In this document: one piece after another, positions 1 through 6,159 of the stretch
Numbering within the stretch: the stretch's first letter is position 1
Layout of the letters: each line of letters begins with the position of its first letter
NCBI GenBank assembly: GCA_023666975.1
Contig: JAMPAW010000141.1
Location: 1 to 8,915 of the forward strand
DNA from: Clostridium sp.
GTDB taxonomy: Bacteria > Bacillota_A > Clostridia > Lachnospirales > Lachnospiraceae
Length of the DNA stretch: 8,915 nt
Direction: 5' to 3'
Translations under genes and position numbers: made by a program
The notes under the pieces: generated by a model
What the model was told of the DNA's origin: nothing
Database searches by the model: none
What the model saw: only the letters and a program-made list of their open reading frames with translations

Positions 1-1
1 T

Positions 2-388
2 TTTGTGACCGGTTTTGAGGTGTTTGACAATGGCGATGAATTAAAAGTGCAGGCGGCGAAGGATTTTATCCGGTATATTTATGAAAATGATGAATGGCTG
101 GAACTGTCTGCCGGAAATATTCCTGCAAGCAAAAAGGTTTCCGAGAAATATAAGGAACAGATTACGATGTTGGACGAATTTACGAAAAATGCGGAGCATG
201 TAGTGGATTTTATGAATAACAGCCCGAACTGGCAGGGAAATGATACCTCTGTCCGCAGTGTGTTCTGGCCGAATATCCACGAGCTGTTGTCGAAAAATGT
301 TACCCCGCAGGAATGTGCGAAGAAGTTAGATGAGGACTGTAATGCGGCACTGGATATTGGACGGGAAAACAGTGTGCTGCACGAATAA
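2..388 (+). CDS. ABC transporter sugar-type solute-binding protein, C-terminal part (5' partial)
   Basis: This is the C-terminal 128 residues of what looks like an extracellular solute-binding protein of the family 1 (carbohydrate) type. The frame is open to the left edge, so the GTG at position 5 is an internal Val codon and not a start. The visible part fits the C-terminal lobe of such proteins: an early stretch of the type QAAKDFIRYIYENDEWL, where the chain is described as helices after a Gly/Asn-rich turn; a NIPASKKV segment; and a C-terminal helix with ECAKKLDEDCNAAL, like the final helix in which many sugar-binding proteins end. The signal peptide and ligand-binding residues lie outside the window, so the substrate cannot be named. 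It would act on the outer face of the membrane with an ABC permease encoded elsewhere. No terminator is visible after its TAA stop, so read-through into the next gene, 52 nt downstream, is possible. Confidence is good for the family and low for the substrate. Confidence 0.8.
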   Translation, partial: FVTGFEVFDNGDELKVQAAKDFIRYIYENDEWLELSAGNIPASKKVSEKYKEQITMLDEFTKNAEHVVDFMNNSPNWQGNDTSVRSVFWPNIHELLSKNVTPQECAKKLDEDCNAALDIGRENSVLHE

Positions 389-440
389 ATTTTTAATCAG
401 CAGGATTGCGGTTTTGTGAGGGGAAACGGAAGAGGTCAAA

Positions 441-1145
441 ATGGAACAATATTTGCGGGAAACAAGAATGCTGGATTATTCCAATGTGAACATTCAGCAG
501 TTAATTGAACATAGAAACTGGAAATCTCTCAGTGAATTTGAGTGCCTAAAAGCAATTTATAATTTTGTCCGGGACGAGATTTTATTTGGCTACAATGTGG
601 ATGACAGTATTCCTGCCTCTAAGGTTTTGGCAGACGGTTATGGACAGTGTAATACAAAGGGAACGCTGTTAAGGGCATGTGGGCTTCCGTGCCGGGTACA
701 TGGATTTACGATTGACAAGACACTGCAAAAAGGGGCAATGACAGGGATTGTCTATCGGAATGCGCCTCAAAATGTATTCCACAGCTGGGTTGAGGTGTAT
801 TTGGAAGACGTGTGGTATGAGTTAGAGGGATTTATTCTTGATAAAGCATATCTTGGGAAGCTGCAACGGCAAAATGGAGAATGTACAGGTGCATTTTGCG
901 GTTATGGCGTAGCCGTGAAAGACTTTCAAAATCCCGTGATTGATTTTGACCGGAATAATACCTATATCCAAAGCGAGGGTATCAACCAGGATTTTGGCGT
1001 ATATGATTCACCGGACGGTTTATTGCAGGAGCATCATCAGGAGATGTCGAAGTGCAAGGCATTTGCTTACCGCCATCTTGGCAGACATCTCATGAACCGC
1101 AATGTCAATAGGATTAGAAATTCTTCTGCGGAAATAAAACCTTGA
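441..1145 (+). CDS. Transglutaminase-like superfamily protein (stand-alone, predicted cysteine peptidase/hydrolase)
   Basis: A 234-residue protein with a transglutaminase-like papain fold. The nucleophile is Cys70 in GYGQCNTKGTLLRACGLPCR, which has the standard layout of the Cys followed by a helix and a GLP/GIP turn. The catalytic His is His114 in FHSWVEVY. The acidic third residue falls at Glu129 (WYELEG), where the family more often has Asp. There is no signal peptide or membrane segment, so it is probably cytoplasmic. The C-terminal 70 residues continue past the core (YIQSEGINQDFG, then a basic tail) and match nothing I recognise. An AAGAGG at 430-435, six bases before the ATG, supports the start. 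The stop codon overlaps the -35 box of the promoter for the ATP-grasp operon, so it lies just outside that operon. Since the operon carries its own transglutaminase-like gene, a related role is plausible but inferred. Most bacterial members of this fold act as peptidases and do not cross-link proteins. The substrate is unknown. Confidence 0.82.
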   Translation: MEQYLRETRMLDYSNVNIQQLIEHRNWKSLSEFECLKAIYNFVRDEILFGYNVDDSIPASKVLADGYGQCNTKGTLLRACGLPCRVHGFTIDKTLQKGAMTGIVYRNAPQNVFHSWVEVYLEDVWYELEGFILDKAYLGKLQRQNGECTGAFCGYGVAVKDFQNPVIDFDRNNTYIQSEGINQDFGVYDSPDGLLQEHHQEMSKCKAFAYRHLGRHLMNRNVNRIRNSSAEIKP

Positions 1146-1170
1146 CATCCCATAAAAAAGAGAATATACT
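1142..1170 (+). promoter_or_regulatory. Sigma-A type promoter of the ATP-grasp operon
   Basis: A perfect -35 box TTGACA (1142-1147) is separated by 17 nt from a -10 box TATACT (1165-1170), which is one mismatch from TATAAT. The expected transcription start is near 1177, giving a leader of about 95 nt before the ATG at 1272. The -35 box includes the TGA stop (1143-1145) of the upstream transglutaminase-like gene. This is the strongest promoter match I found in the window. Confidence 0.85.
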
Positions 1171-1188
1171 ATGCTTGATTTACGAACG

Positions 1189-1219
1189 AAGGCGTTCTGC
1201 TGTAAGCAGGGCGCCTTTT
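1189..1219 (+). terminator. Terminator-like hairpin in the operon leader (possible attenuator)
   Basis: AAGGCG (1189-1194) pairs with CGCCTT (1212-1217). The stem continues inward through two G-U pairs and CTGCT/AGCAG, giving 13 base pairs closed by a three-base loop (1202-1204). A short T run (1216-1219) follows, then AT-rich sequence. The form is that of an intrinsic terminator with a modest U tract. It may end transcripts of the upstream genes, but it also lies about 12 nt inside the transcript made from the promoter at 1142-1170, so it could act as an attenuator or a 5' stabilising stem. Confidence 0.6.
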
Positions 1220-1257
1220 AACATTTTATAAGGAACGGAACCGTTTCTGGTATTCGG

Positions 1258-1264
1258 AAGGAGG
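1258..1264 (+). promoter_or_regulatory. Ribosome binding site of the ATP-grasp gene
   Basis: AAGGAGG, seven bases before the ATG at 1272, is a near-perfect Shine-Dalgarno sequence and fixes the start of the ligase gene. The bases between it and the start (AACGCC, 1266-1271) are complementary to GGCGTT in the 5' arm of the leader hairpin. Confidence 0.85.
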
Positions 1265-1271
1265 AAACGCC

Positions 1272-2591
1272 ATGCAGCAATTGGAATTATTAAGGCACAC
1301 GGACAAGATTAATGAGCTGTTGGCACGCTATGGAGTGAAATTTGGTATCTATAAAAATAACGTTTTCAAAGAGCAGTTATTTCCCTTTGACTCCATACCG
1401 AGGGTGATTGAGCATGATGAATTCAGTTTCCTGGAAAAAGGGCTGAAGCAGCGTGTGATGGCTTTGAATTTATTTTTGAAGGATATTTACAGTGGGAAGC
1501 AGATTGTGAAGGACGGGATTGTTCCGGAGGATTTTATTTTTGCTTCCAGCGGTTATATGGCGGAGTGCGAGGGAACGGTTCCGCCAAAGGGAATTTATTC
1601 CCATATATCCGGTATTGATTTAGTAAAGGGAAAAGATAATAACTGGTACATATTAGAAGACAATTTACGGGTGCCTTCCGGTGCATCGTATCCTATGATT
1701 GCAAGGGATTTGTGCAGGAGAAGCTCGCCGGATACCTTTCATAATTACCGGTTAGAGGACAACCGGAATTATGCAGATTTACTGCGGAAAGCGATGGACT
1801 ATGTGAATCCGGGTGGACATACCGTGATTCTGACACCGGGCAGGTATAATGCAGCCTATTTTGAGCATTCCTATCTGGCGGAAAAGACCGGGGCGCATCT
1901 TGCGACAGGCTCGGAACTGGTTGTGGAACAGGATATGCTTTATTATATTTCGGCTAACGGAACAAGGGAACGGGTGGGGGCTGTATACCGCAGGATATCC
2001 GATGAATATCTGGACCCGATGAACTTTAACCCGGAATCCCTGATTGGCATTCCGCATATTTACGAGGTGTTCCGCAAGGGAAATGTGGCACTCTTAAATG
2101 CGCCGGGAAACGGTGTGGCGGACGATAAGGGCATTTATTATTTTGTTCCGAAGATGATTCGGTATTACTTAGGTGAGGAGCCGATTCTTAGCAATGCACC
2201 GACATATCTGCCATTTTATGAGCAGGATATGAAATATGTTGTGGAGCACTTTGATGACTTGGTCTTAAAAGATGTGGCAGAGGCAGGCGGATATGGTGTT
2301 GTATTTGGCAGTTCCATGACAAAGCAGCAGAAGGAGGATTTTATTGCACTGTTAAAGAGGGAACCAAGACGGTTTATTGCGCAGGAGGTAATTGACTTTC
2401 AGGATTTGGATATTGTGGATAACGGGGAAATTGTACCGAGAAAGGCAGACCTTCGGGCATTTGTTTTGATGGCAGAGGAGCCGATGGTCTGGAAGAGCGG
2501 GCTGACAAGGTTTTCGAGGAATACAGATTCGTTTATTGTGAATTCATCACAGGGAGGAGGGTTTAAAGACACATGGGTATTATATCAGTAG
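1272..2591 (+). CDS. Circularly permuted ATP-grasp type 2 protein (DUF404/DUF407), predicted amide-bond ligase
   Basis: A 439-residue protein matching the circularly permuted ATP-grasp family along its whole length. Recognisable blocks in order: GTVPPKGIYSHISGIDL (101-117), YILEDNLRVPSGASYPM (126-142), TPGRYNAAYFEHSYLA (188-203), YRRISDEYLDP (239-249), NAPGNGVADDKG (276-287), LKDVAEAGGYGVVFG (332-346), IAQEVIDF (369-376), and the C-terminal ADLRAF (392-397) and NSSQGGGFKDTWVL (424-437). Family members are thought to use ATP to activate a carboxylate and join it to an amine, but the natural substrate is not established. The N-terminus is somewhat shorter than in many homologues, which start with an extra segment. 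No signal peptide is seen. It is the first gene of a five-gene operon, with a strong ribosome site and its own promoter. Its 3' end overlaps the alpha-E gene by 19 nt. The family call is firm; the reaction is inferred from the fold. Confidence 0.93.
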   Translation: MQQLELLRHTDKINELLARYGVKFGIYKNNVFKEQLFPFDSIPRVIEHDEFSFLEKGLKQRVMALNLFLKDIYSGKQIVKDGIVPEDFIFASSGYMAECEGTVPPKGIYSHISGIDLVKGKDNNWYILEDNLRVPSGASYPMIARDLCRRSSPDTFHNYRLEDNRNYADLLRKAMDYVNPGGHTVILTPGRYNAAYFEHSYLAEKTGAHLATGSELVVEQDMLYYISANGTRERVGAVYRRISDEYLDPMNFNPESLIGIPHIYEVFRKGNVALLNAPGNGVADDKGIYYFVPKMIRYYLGEEPILSNAPTYLPFYEQDMKYVVEHFDDLVLKDVAEAGGYGVVFGSSMTKQQKEDFIALLKREPRRFIAQEVIDFQDLDIVDNGEIVPRKADLRAFVLMAEEPMVWKSGLTRFSRNTDSFIVNSSQGGGFKDTWVLYQ

Positions 2592-3244
2592 AACAGGCAG
2601 ATCATTTATTTTGGCTGGGAAGATACACGGAACGTGTGTACACAACGCTTCGTTTCTATTTTCCGAAGTTTGACAGCATGATTGATGAAACGGTTGACAG
2701 TTATCAGGCATTTTGTGAATCCATTGACATTCCCAATATTTATACATCAAAGGAAGATTTTCTCAGGCGTTATCCCTTTGCTGCAGATAACCCGGATTCC
2801 ATTATTAGTAATCTGAACCGGGCGTATGACAATGCCATTGTGCTTCGGGAGAGTATCGGTTCGGAAACGCTTTCTTATATCCAGCTTGCCATTTATGATA
2901 TGAATAAGGCGGCAGTGAGTAAATCGCCGCTGATAGAACTGCAGTATCTTCTCGACCATATCTTATCGTTCTGGGGAATTGCCGATGACCGGATTGATTC
3001 AGAGCAGGTGCGGAATATGATTAAAGCGGGAAAACGGATTGAGCGTATTGATTTGTATGCAAGGCTTAGGGTTTCGCAGGAGGAACTCGTAAGGGAAGTG
3101 TGCCGCATGGTTCCGCGGGTGGAGAGAAGCGGATTGATTTATGACAGGGACAGGCTGGAAGAACTGAAAAGACTTGTGGAAAATCCGGATTTGGATTACT
3201 ATAAGATTGTATCAAATGTTGAGGCAATCGTCGGAACTGCATAA
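2573..3244 (+). CDS. Alpha-E domain protein (DUF403)
   Basis: A 223-residue, largely helical protein of the alpha-E family. The N-terminal signature ISVEQADHLFWLGRYTERV (4-22) matches the conserved start (a Trp-Leu-Gly-Arg-Tyr-x-Glu-Arg core). Later segments such as NLNRAYDNAIVLRESIGSET (81-100) have the family's helix pattern with an Arg-Glu pair. Homologues that I know are roughly 300 residues, so this version is compact and probably lacks some of the usual helices, yet no frameshift is visible and both ends look natural. The biochemical role is unknown. The gene almost always sits beside circularly permuted ATP-grasp and transglutaminase-like genes, which suggests a partner or scaffold. 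AGGAGG (2555-2560) lies 12 nt before the ATG, inside the ligase gene, a slightly long spacing. The 19-nt overlap implies coupled translation with the ligase. Confidence 0.88.
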   Translation: MGIISVEQADHLFWLGRYTERVYTTLRFYFPKFDSMIDETVDSYQAFCESIDIPNIYTSKEDFLRRYPFAADNPDSIISNLNRAYDNAIVLRESIGSETLSYIQLAIYDMNKAAVSKSPLIELQYLLDHILSFWGIADDRIDSEQVRNMIKAGKRIERIDLYARLRVSQEELVREVCRMVPRVERSGLIYDRDRLEELKRLVENPDLDYYKIVSNVEAIVGTA

Positions 3245-3276
3245 AGAAGTGCAGCTCCGATAATAGTACAGGCAAG

Positions 3277-3283
3277 TTAGGAG
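3277..3283 (+). promoter_or_regulatory. Ribosome binding site that supports the GTG start at 3291
   Basis: TTAGGAG stands seven bases before GTG 3291. The next in-frame ATG (3318) has no comparable site, so the GTG is preferred. It also keeps the N-terminal beta strand expected for the family. Confidence 0.7.
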
Positions 3284-3290
3284 TGGTTTC

Positions 3291-4100
3291 GTGGCAGTGC
3301 TGCATTTTGAGTATAAAATGGAGATAAAATATGAGGAGCATGTCGGCAGATGTTATTTTACGATCAAGTGTATTCCGAGGGAAGATGCGAGACAGCATTT
3401 ACTGGGAATGGAGCTTTCTGTACTGCCGGTGACAGAGTATTCCTGCGGAGAGGATTCTTTTGGAAACAGGCAGATATATGGCTGTGAGACAGAGCCGCAT
3501 AATCAATTCATTTTCCAGGCAGCCGGTGATGTGGAAATCCTCCAGACGGATTATGAGGAGGCGGGTTGGGATTCCATGACGGGTGTATTCCGTGTTCCGC
3601 ATGGCAAATGTATACCCGGTTCCGAGCTTTGTCAATATTACCAGACCTGTGATTTTTCAAAGTACAGCAGCCATTATGAGATATGTATGGCATGGATGCA
3701 TCGGCTGCATGAGGATTTTTCCTATGTGGCGGGTGCTACGCAGGTTCATACTACGGCGGAGGAGGCGTGGAAACTGGGCAGGGGAGTTTGTCAGGATTAT
3801 GCACATATTTATGTTACATTGCTGCGGATGGCAGGGATTCCGGCACGTTATGTGTGTGGGCTGATCGTTGGCGAAGGAGCCAGCCATGCGTGGGTGGAAG
3901 CATTTTGTGACGGCAGGTGGGTGGCATTTGACCCGACGAATGACTGTCTGGTATTAGACCATTACATAAAGCTTGGGCATGGCAGGGATGCGGCAGATTG
4001 TGCGATTAACCGCGGGCTGATGTGGAGTGGCGGAGCACAGTCGCAGACGATAGATGTTCTGGTGGAAAAAAGGGAGAAAGGAAAGGATTGTATAGTATGA
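3291..4100 (+). CDS. Transglutaminase-like cysteine peptidase with bacterial transglutaminase N-terminal domain
   Basis: A 269-residue protein of the type usually found beside ATP-grasp and alpha-E genes. Residues 1-105 form the beta-rich bacterial transglutaminase N-terminal domain. The catalytic core follows: Cys167 in GRGVCQDYAHIYVTLLRMAG, His199 in ASHAWVEAF, and Asp214 in VAFDPTND, a complete triad. The tail HYIKLGHGRDAADCAINRGL then SGGAQSQTIDV (positions about 224-255) is the typical family ending. It contains 14 cysteines, many for a protein with no signal peptide. Family members in this context are predicted to hydrolyse or transfer amide bonds, not to cross-link proteins. The start is a GTG with a good ribosome site, in a 46-nt gap after the alpha-E gene. 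The stop overlaps the next ATG (ATGA). The fold call is firm; the substrate is unknown. Confidence 0.92.
   Translation: MAVLHFEYKMEIKYEEHVGRCYFTIKCIPREDARQHLLGMELSVLPVTEYSCGEDSFGNRQIYGCETEPHNQFIFQAAGDVEILQTDYEEAGWDSMTGVFRVPHGKCIPGSELCQYYQTCDFSKYSSHYEICMAWMHRLHEDFSYVAGATQVHTTAEEAWKLGRGVCQDYAHIYVTLLRMAGIPARYVCGLIVGEGASHAWVEAFCDGRWVAFDPTNDCLVLDHYIKLGHGRDAADCAINRGLMWSGGAQSQTIDVLVEKREKGKDCIV
4082..4087 (+). promoter_or_regulatory. Ribosome binding site that decides the start at 4097
   Basis: AAAGGA lies nine bases before ATG 4097. The reading frame is open further upstream to an ATG at 4022, but that would overlap the transglutaminase gene by 79 nt, lacks a good ribosome site and adds a low-complexity basic extension, so 4097 is chosen. 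Confidence 0.65.
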
Positions 4101-5056
4101 TAAAGACAATAGCAGCGGTAGGGCTGCCGGTAGATGAAGTGCTGGAAATCAAAAGGAACCGTATTGTTCCGGAATCGGTTGGCACATCGATAGAGGATAT
4201 GAAACGCATCAGCATTGTTACGGGTATCCACGGTGATGAACTGGAAGGGCAGTATGTCTGTTTTGAATTGCAGCGCCGCATAGAGCAGAACAGGGAATGT
4301 CTTACCGGCATTGTTGATATTTATCCGGCAATGAATCCGTTAGGGATTGATTCGATTACCAGAGGAATCCCGGCGTTTGATTTGGATATGAACCGTCTGT
4401 TTCCGGGAGATATTGACGGCAGCATGACGGAGTATTTAACTGCCCGGATAGTGGAAGATGTGTCTGGCTCGGACTGCGTGCTGGATATCCATGCCAGCAA
4501 TATTTATCTGACAGAAATACCGCAGATTCGCATTAATGAGTTGCATCAGGATCTTCTGGTGCCGCTGGCTAAGGCGGCTAACGTTGATTTTATCTGGGTG
4601 CATGGAGCCAGTACTGTGTTGGAATCCACCTTTGCCTATAGCTTAAACCGTATTGGCACACCGGTGCTGGTCGTGGAAATGGGTGTGGGGATGCGGATCA
4701 CGCAGAGCTATGGCGACCAGATGGTAGATGGAATTTTCCATTTGATGAAAAAACTGGGAATCTGGAACGGGGAAGTAAAACCGGTCAGAAAGCCGATTAT
4801 TTCCCGCAGCCCGGAAGATGTCAGTTATTTGAATGCCAGTGTTGGCGGTGTGTTTATCCCGACCGTACAGCATGGCGCAAAAATGAAAAAAGGTGAAATG
4901 ATTGGGCGGATTGTAGATCCGCTATGCGGAAAAGTATTAGATGAAGTGTGCGCACCGGAAGATGGCATGTTGTTTACGATAAGGGATTATCCGGTTGTCG
5001 TGGAGGGTTCTCTTATGGGCAGGCTGCTGAAAAAGGAGGTGTGTGGATATGAATAA
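4097..5056 (+). CDS. Succinylglutamate desuccinylase/aspartoacylase-family (M14-like) zinc amidohydrolase
   Basis: A 319-residue protein of the AstE/AspA branch of M14 zinc carboxypeptidase-like enzymes. The metal site is visible: His45 and Glu48 in GIHGDELEG and His132 in LDIHASN. NRLFPG (99-104) is the substrate-binding Arg-containing motif of the family, and Glu194 in LVVEMGVGM is the likely catalytic Glu. Residues about 249-313 form a C-terminal beta-barrel of the barrel-sandwich (lipoyl-like) type, with GAKMKKGEMIGRIVDP and APEDGMLF. Enzymes of this family remove an acyl group from, or cleave an amide next to, an amino acid carboxylate; the true substrate here is unknown. There is no signal peptide. 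It starts within ATGA shared with the preceding stop and overlaps the next gene by 8 nt, so it is translated as part of the ATP-grasp operon. It probably trims or recycles the amide product. It is unlikely to be a real arginine-catabolic AstE, since no ast genes are nearby. Confidence 0.9.
   Translation: MIKTIAAVGLPVDEVLEIKRNRIVPESVGTSIEDMKRISIVTGIHGDELEGQYVCFELQRRIEQNRECLTGIVDIYPAMNPLGIDSITRGIPAFDLDMNRLFPGDIDGSMTEYLTARIVEDVSGSDCVLDIHASNIYLTEIPQIRINELHQDLLVPLAKAANVDFIWVHGASTVLESTFAYSLNRIGTPVLVVEMGVGMRITQSYGDQMVDGIFHLMKKLGIWNGEVKPVRKPIISRSPEDVSYLNASVGGVFIPTVQHGAKMKKGEMIGRIVDPLCGKVLDEVCAPEDGMLFTIRDYPVVVEGSLMGRLLKKEVCGYE
5033..5040 (+). promoter_or_regulatory. Ribosome binding site that decides the start at 5049
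   Basis: AAGGAGGT is a perfect Shine-Dalgarno sequence eight bases before ATG 5049. The in-frame GTG at 5043 is only two bases away from it and cannot use it, so the ATG is chosen. Confidence 0.85.
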
Positions 5057-5978
5057 AAGAATCATTTACGAACTGAAAGGATTATACCGGGATACTTTTC
5101 GTGTGACGGGCTATGAATTTGGAACCGGAAATAAATCGGTCTGTATTGTGGGAAGTTCTAGGGGAAATGAGGTACAGCAGATGTATTGCTGCTCACAATT
5201 AGTCAAAAAGATGAAACAGTTAGAGGACGAGGGGAGAATTGCCGAAGGGCATAAAATCCTGATTATCCCTTCGATTAATCCGTACTCCATGAATATACAA
5301 AAAAGGTTCTGGCCAACCGATAACACGGATATCAACCGGATGTTTCCCGGATATGATTTAGGGGAGACAACCCAGAGAATTGCAGATGGTGTTTTTAAGG
5401 AAATTTCAGAATATACGTTTGGTATCCAGTTTACCTCTTTTTATATGCCGGGAGATTTTGTTCCGCATGTGCGGCTGATGGACGAGGGATACAGCGATCC
5501 GGAGACCGCAAAGCAGTTTGGACTGCCGTATGTGATTGTGCGGAAGGTAAGACCTTATGATACGGCAACTTTGAACTATAATTGGCAGGTGTGGGATACG
5601 CAGGCATTTTCATTGTATACCTCTACCACGGCACGGATCGACCAAAACAGTGCCGGTCAGGCAGTGTTGGCAGTCATGAATTTTTTGTCCCATCAGGGAA
5701 TGATAAAATACAGTATACCGGAAAGCCTGCCTTCCAAAATTGTACATGACGAGAATATGATTTTGATAAAAACAGCGAAATCCGGTATATTTGAGCCTAT
5801 GGTAAAGGCAGGGCAGGAAGTCAGAACCGGACAGCCGCTGGCGAATATTCTGAATCCGTATGAGGGAGATATTTTGGAAACGTTGTATGCTCCTTCCAAC
5901 CGGGTTGTCTTTTTTATCCATAATGAGCCGTTGACCTATGCCGATACAGCGGTGGTGAAACTGATCGAGAAATATTGA
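5049..5978 (+). CDS. AstE/AspA-family (M14-like) paralogue lacking zinc ligands, probable pseudoenzyme
   Basis: A 309-residue protein homologous end to end with the gene before it. It shares the motif NRMFPG (96-101), a PHVRL segment matching PQIRI, and a C-terminal barrel (about 243-305, with KAGQEVRTGQPLANILNP and YAPSNRVVFF). The catalytic residues are not conserved. The HxxE block reads SSRGNE, with Arg38 in place of the first His and Glu41 kept. The second His position is Gln127 (GIQFTS). The likely catalytic Glu position is Tyr190 or a neighbouring Thr (LYTSTT). By comparison with its neighbour it should not bind zinc in the usual way. The reading frame is intact and the ribosome site is strong, so this is not a decaying gene. 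The simplest reading is a non-catalytic partner, for example one half of a heterodimer with the upstream enzyme or a binding protein for its ligand; that is inference. It is the last gene of the operon and is followed by a terminator. Confidence 0.85.
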   Translation: MNKRIIYELKGLYRDTFRVTGYEFGTGNKSVCIVGSSRGNEVQQMYCCSQLVKKMKQLEDEGRIAEGHKILIIPSINPYSMNIQKRFWPTDNTDINRMFPGYDLGETTQRIADGVFKEISEYTFGIQFTSFYMPGDFVPHVRLMDEGYSDPETAKQFGLPYVIVRKVRPYDTATLNYNWQVWDTQAFSLYTSTTARIDQNSAGQAVLAVMNFLSHQGMIKYSIPESLPSKIVHDENMILIKTAKSGIFEPMVKAGQEVRTGQPLANILNPYEGDILETLYAPSNRVVFFIHNEPLTYADTAVVKLIEKY

Positions 5979-5982
5979 AACC

Positions 5983-6021
5983 CATGCCATACGGGCAGTA
6001 TTACCTGTATGGCATGATTTT
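5983..6021 (+). terminator. Intrinsic terminator of the ATP-grasp operon
   Basis: CATGCCATAC (5983-5992) and GTATGGCATG (6007-6016) are perfect inverted repeats. Up to three further pairs (one G-U) extend the stem inward, and an ATTTT run follows. It starts four bases after the stop codon of the last operon gene. The T run is short, so termination may be partial. It separates the operon from the kinase gene. Confidence 0.75.
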
Positions 6022-6066
6022 ACCGGCATGCTTCCAGCCAGAAAAAGCAAGGCTTTCACATCCCTG

Positions 6067-6081
6067 GCACAGATTCTGTGC
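6067..6081. repeat. Perfect 7-1-7 palindrome upstream of the kinase gene (candidate operator or small hairpin)
   Basis: GCACAGA-T-TCTGTGC is a perfect inverted repeat around a single central base, 78 nt before the kinase start codon. Its size suits a dimeric DNA-binding regulator. The rest of the 181-nt intergenic stretch holds the upstream terminator and an A-rich run (6083-6105). I see no convincing sigma-A promoter there. Confidence 0.4.
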
Positions 6082-6143
6082 GAAAAACCGTAAAAAAATA
6101 AAAACACGGGAACCTTTTGGCGTTTCAGAGCATCTTTCATTAT

Positions 6144-6152
6144 AGGGGAGGA
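6144..6152 (+). promoter_or_regulatory. Ribosome binding site of the hybrid kinase gene
   Basis: AGGGGAGGA, seven bases before ATG 6160, is a strong Shine-Dalgarno match. It fixes the start just before the first membrane segment. Confidence 0.8.
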
Positions 6153-6159
6153 TTGTAAT

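Noticed and set aside
5..7. GTG as start of a 127-residue gene
   Set aside because: The frame is open to the left edge and the protein matches the middle-to-end of a solute-binding protein, so this is an internal codon.
3583..3864. Plus-strand open frame of 93 codons within the transglutaminase gene
   Set aside because: It lies fully inside the gene in another frame and its sequence is a shadow of the catalytic core region.
4022..4096. Upstream ATG extension of the AstE-like amidohydrolase
   Set aside because: It overlaps the transglutaminase gene, whose C-terminal family motifs lie there, and the ATG at 4097 has a ribosome site and the usual ATGA coupling.
5043..5048. GTG at 5043 as start of the AstE-like paralogue
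   Set aside because: It is only two bases from the Shine-Dalgarno sequence; ATG 5049 has the correct spacing.
6117..6145. TTGGCG-N17-TTATAG as a promoter for the kinase
   Set aside because: Both boxes are weak and the -10 would run into the ribosome site, leaving almost no leader.
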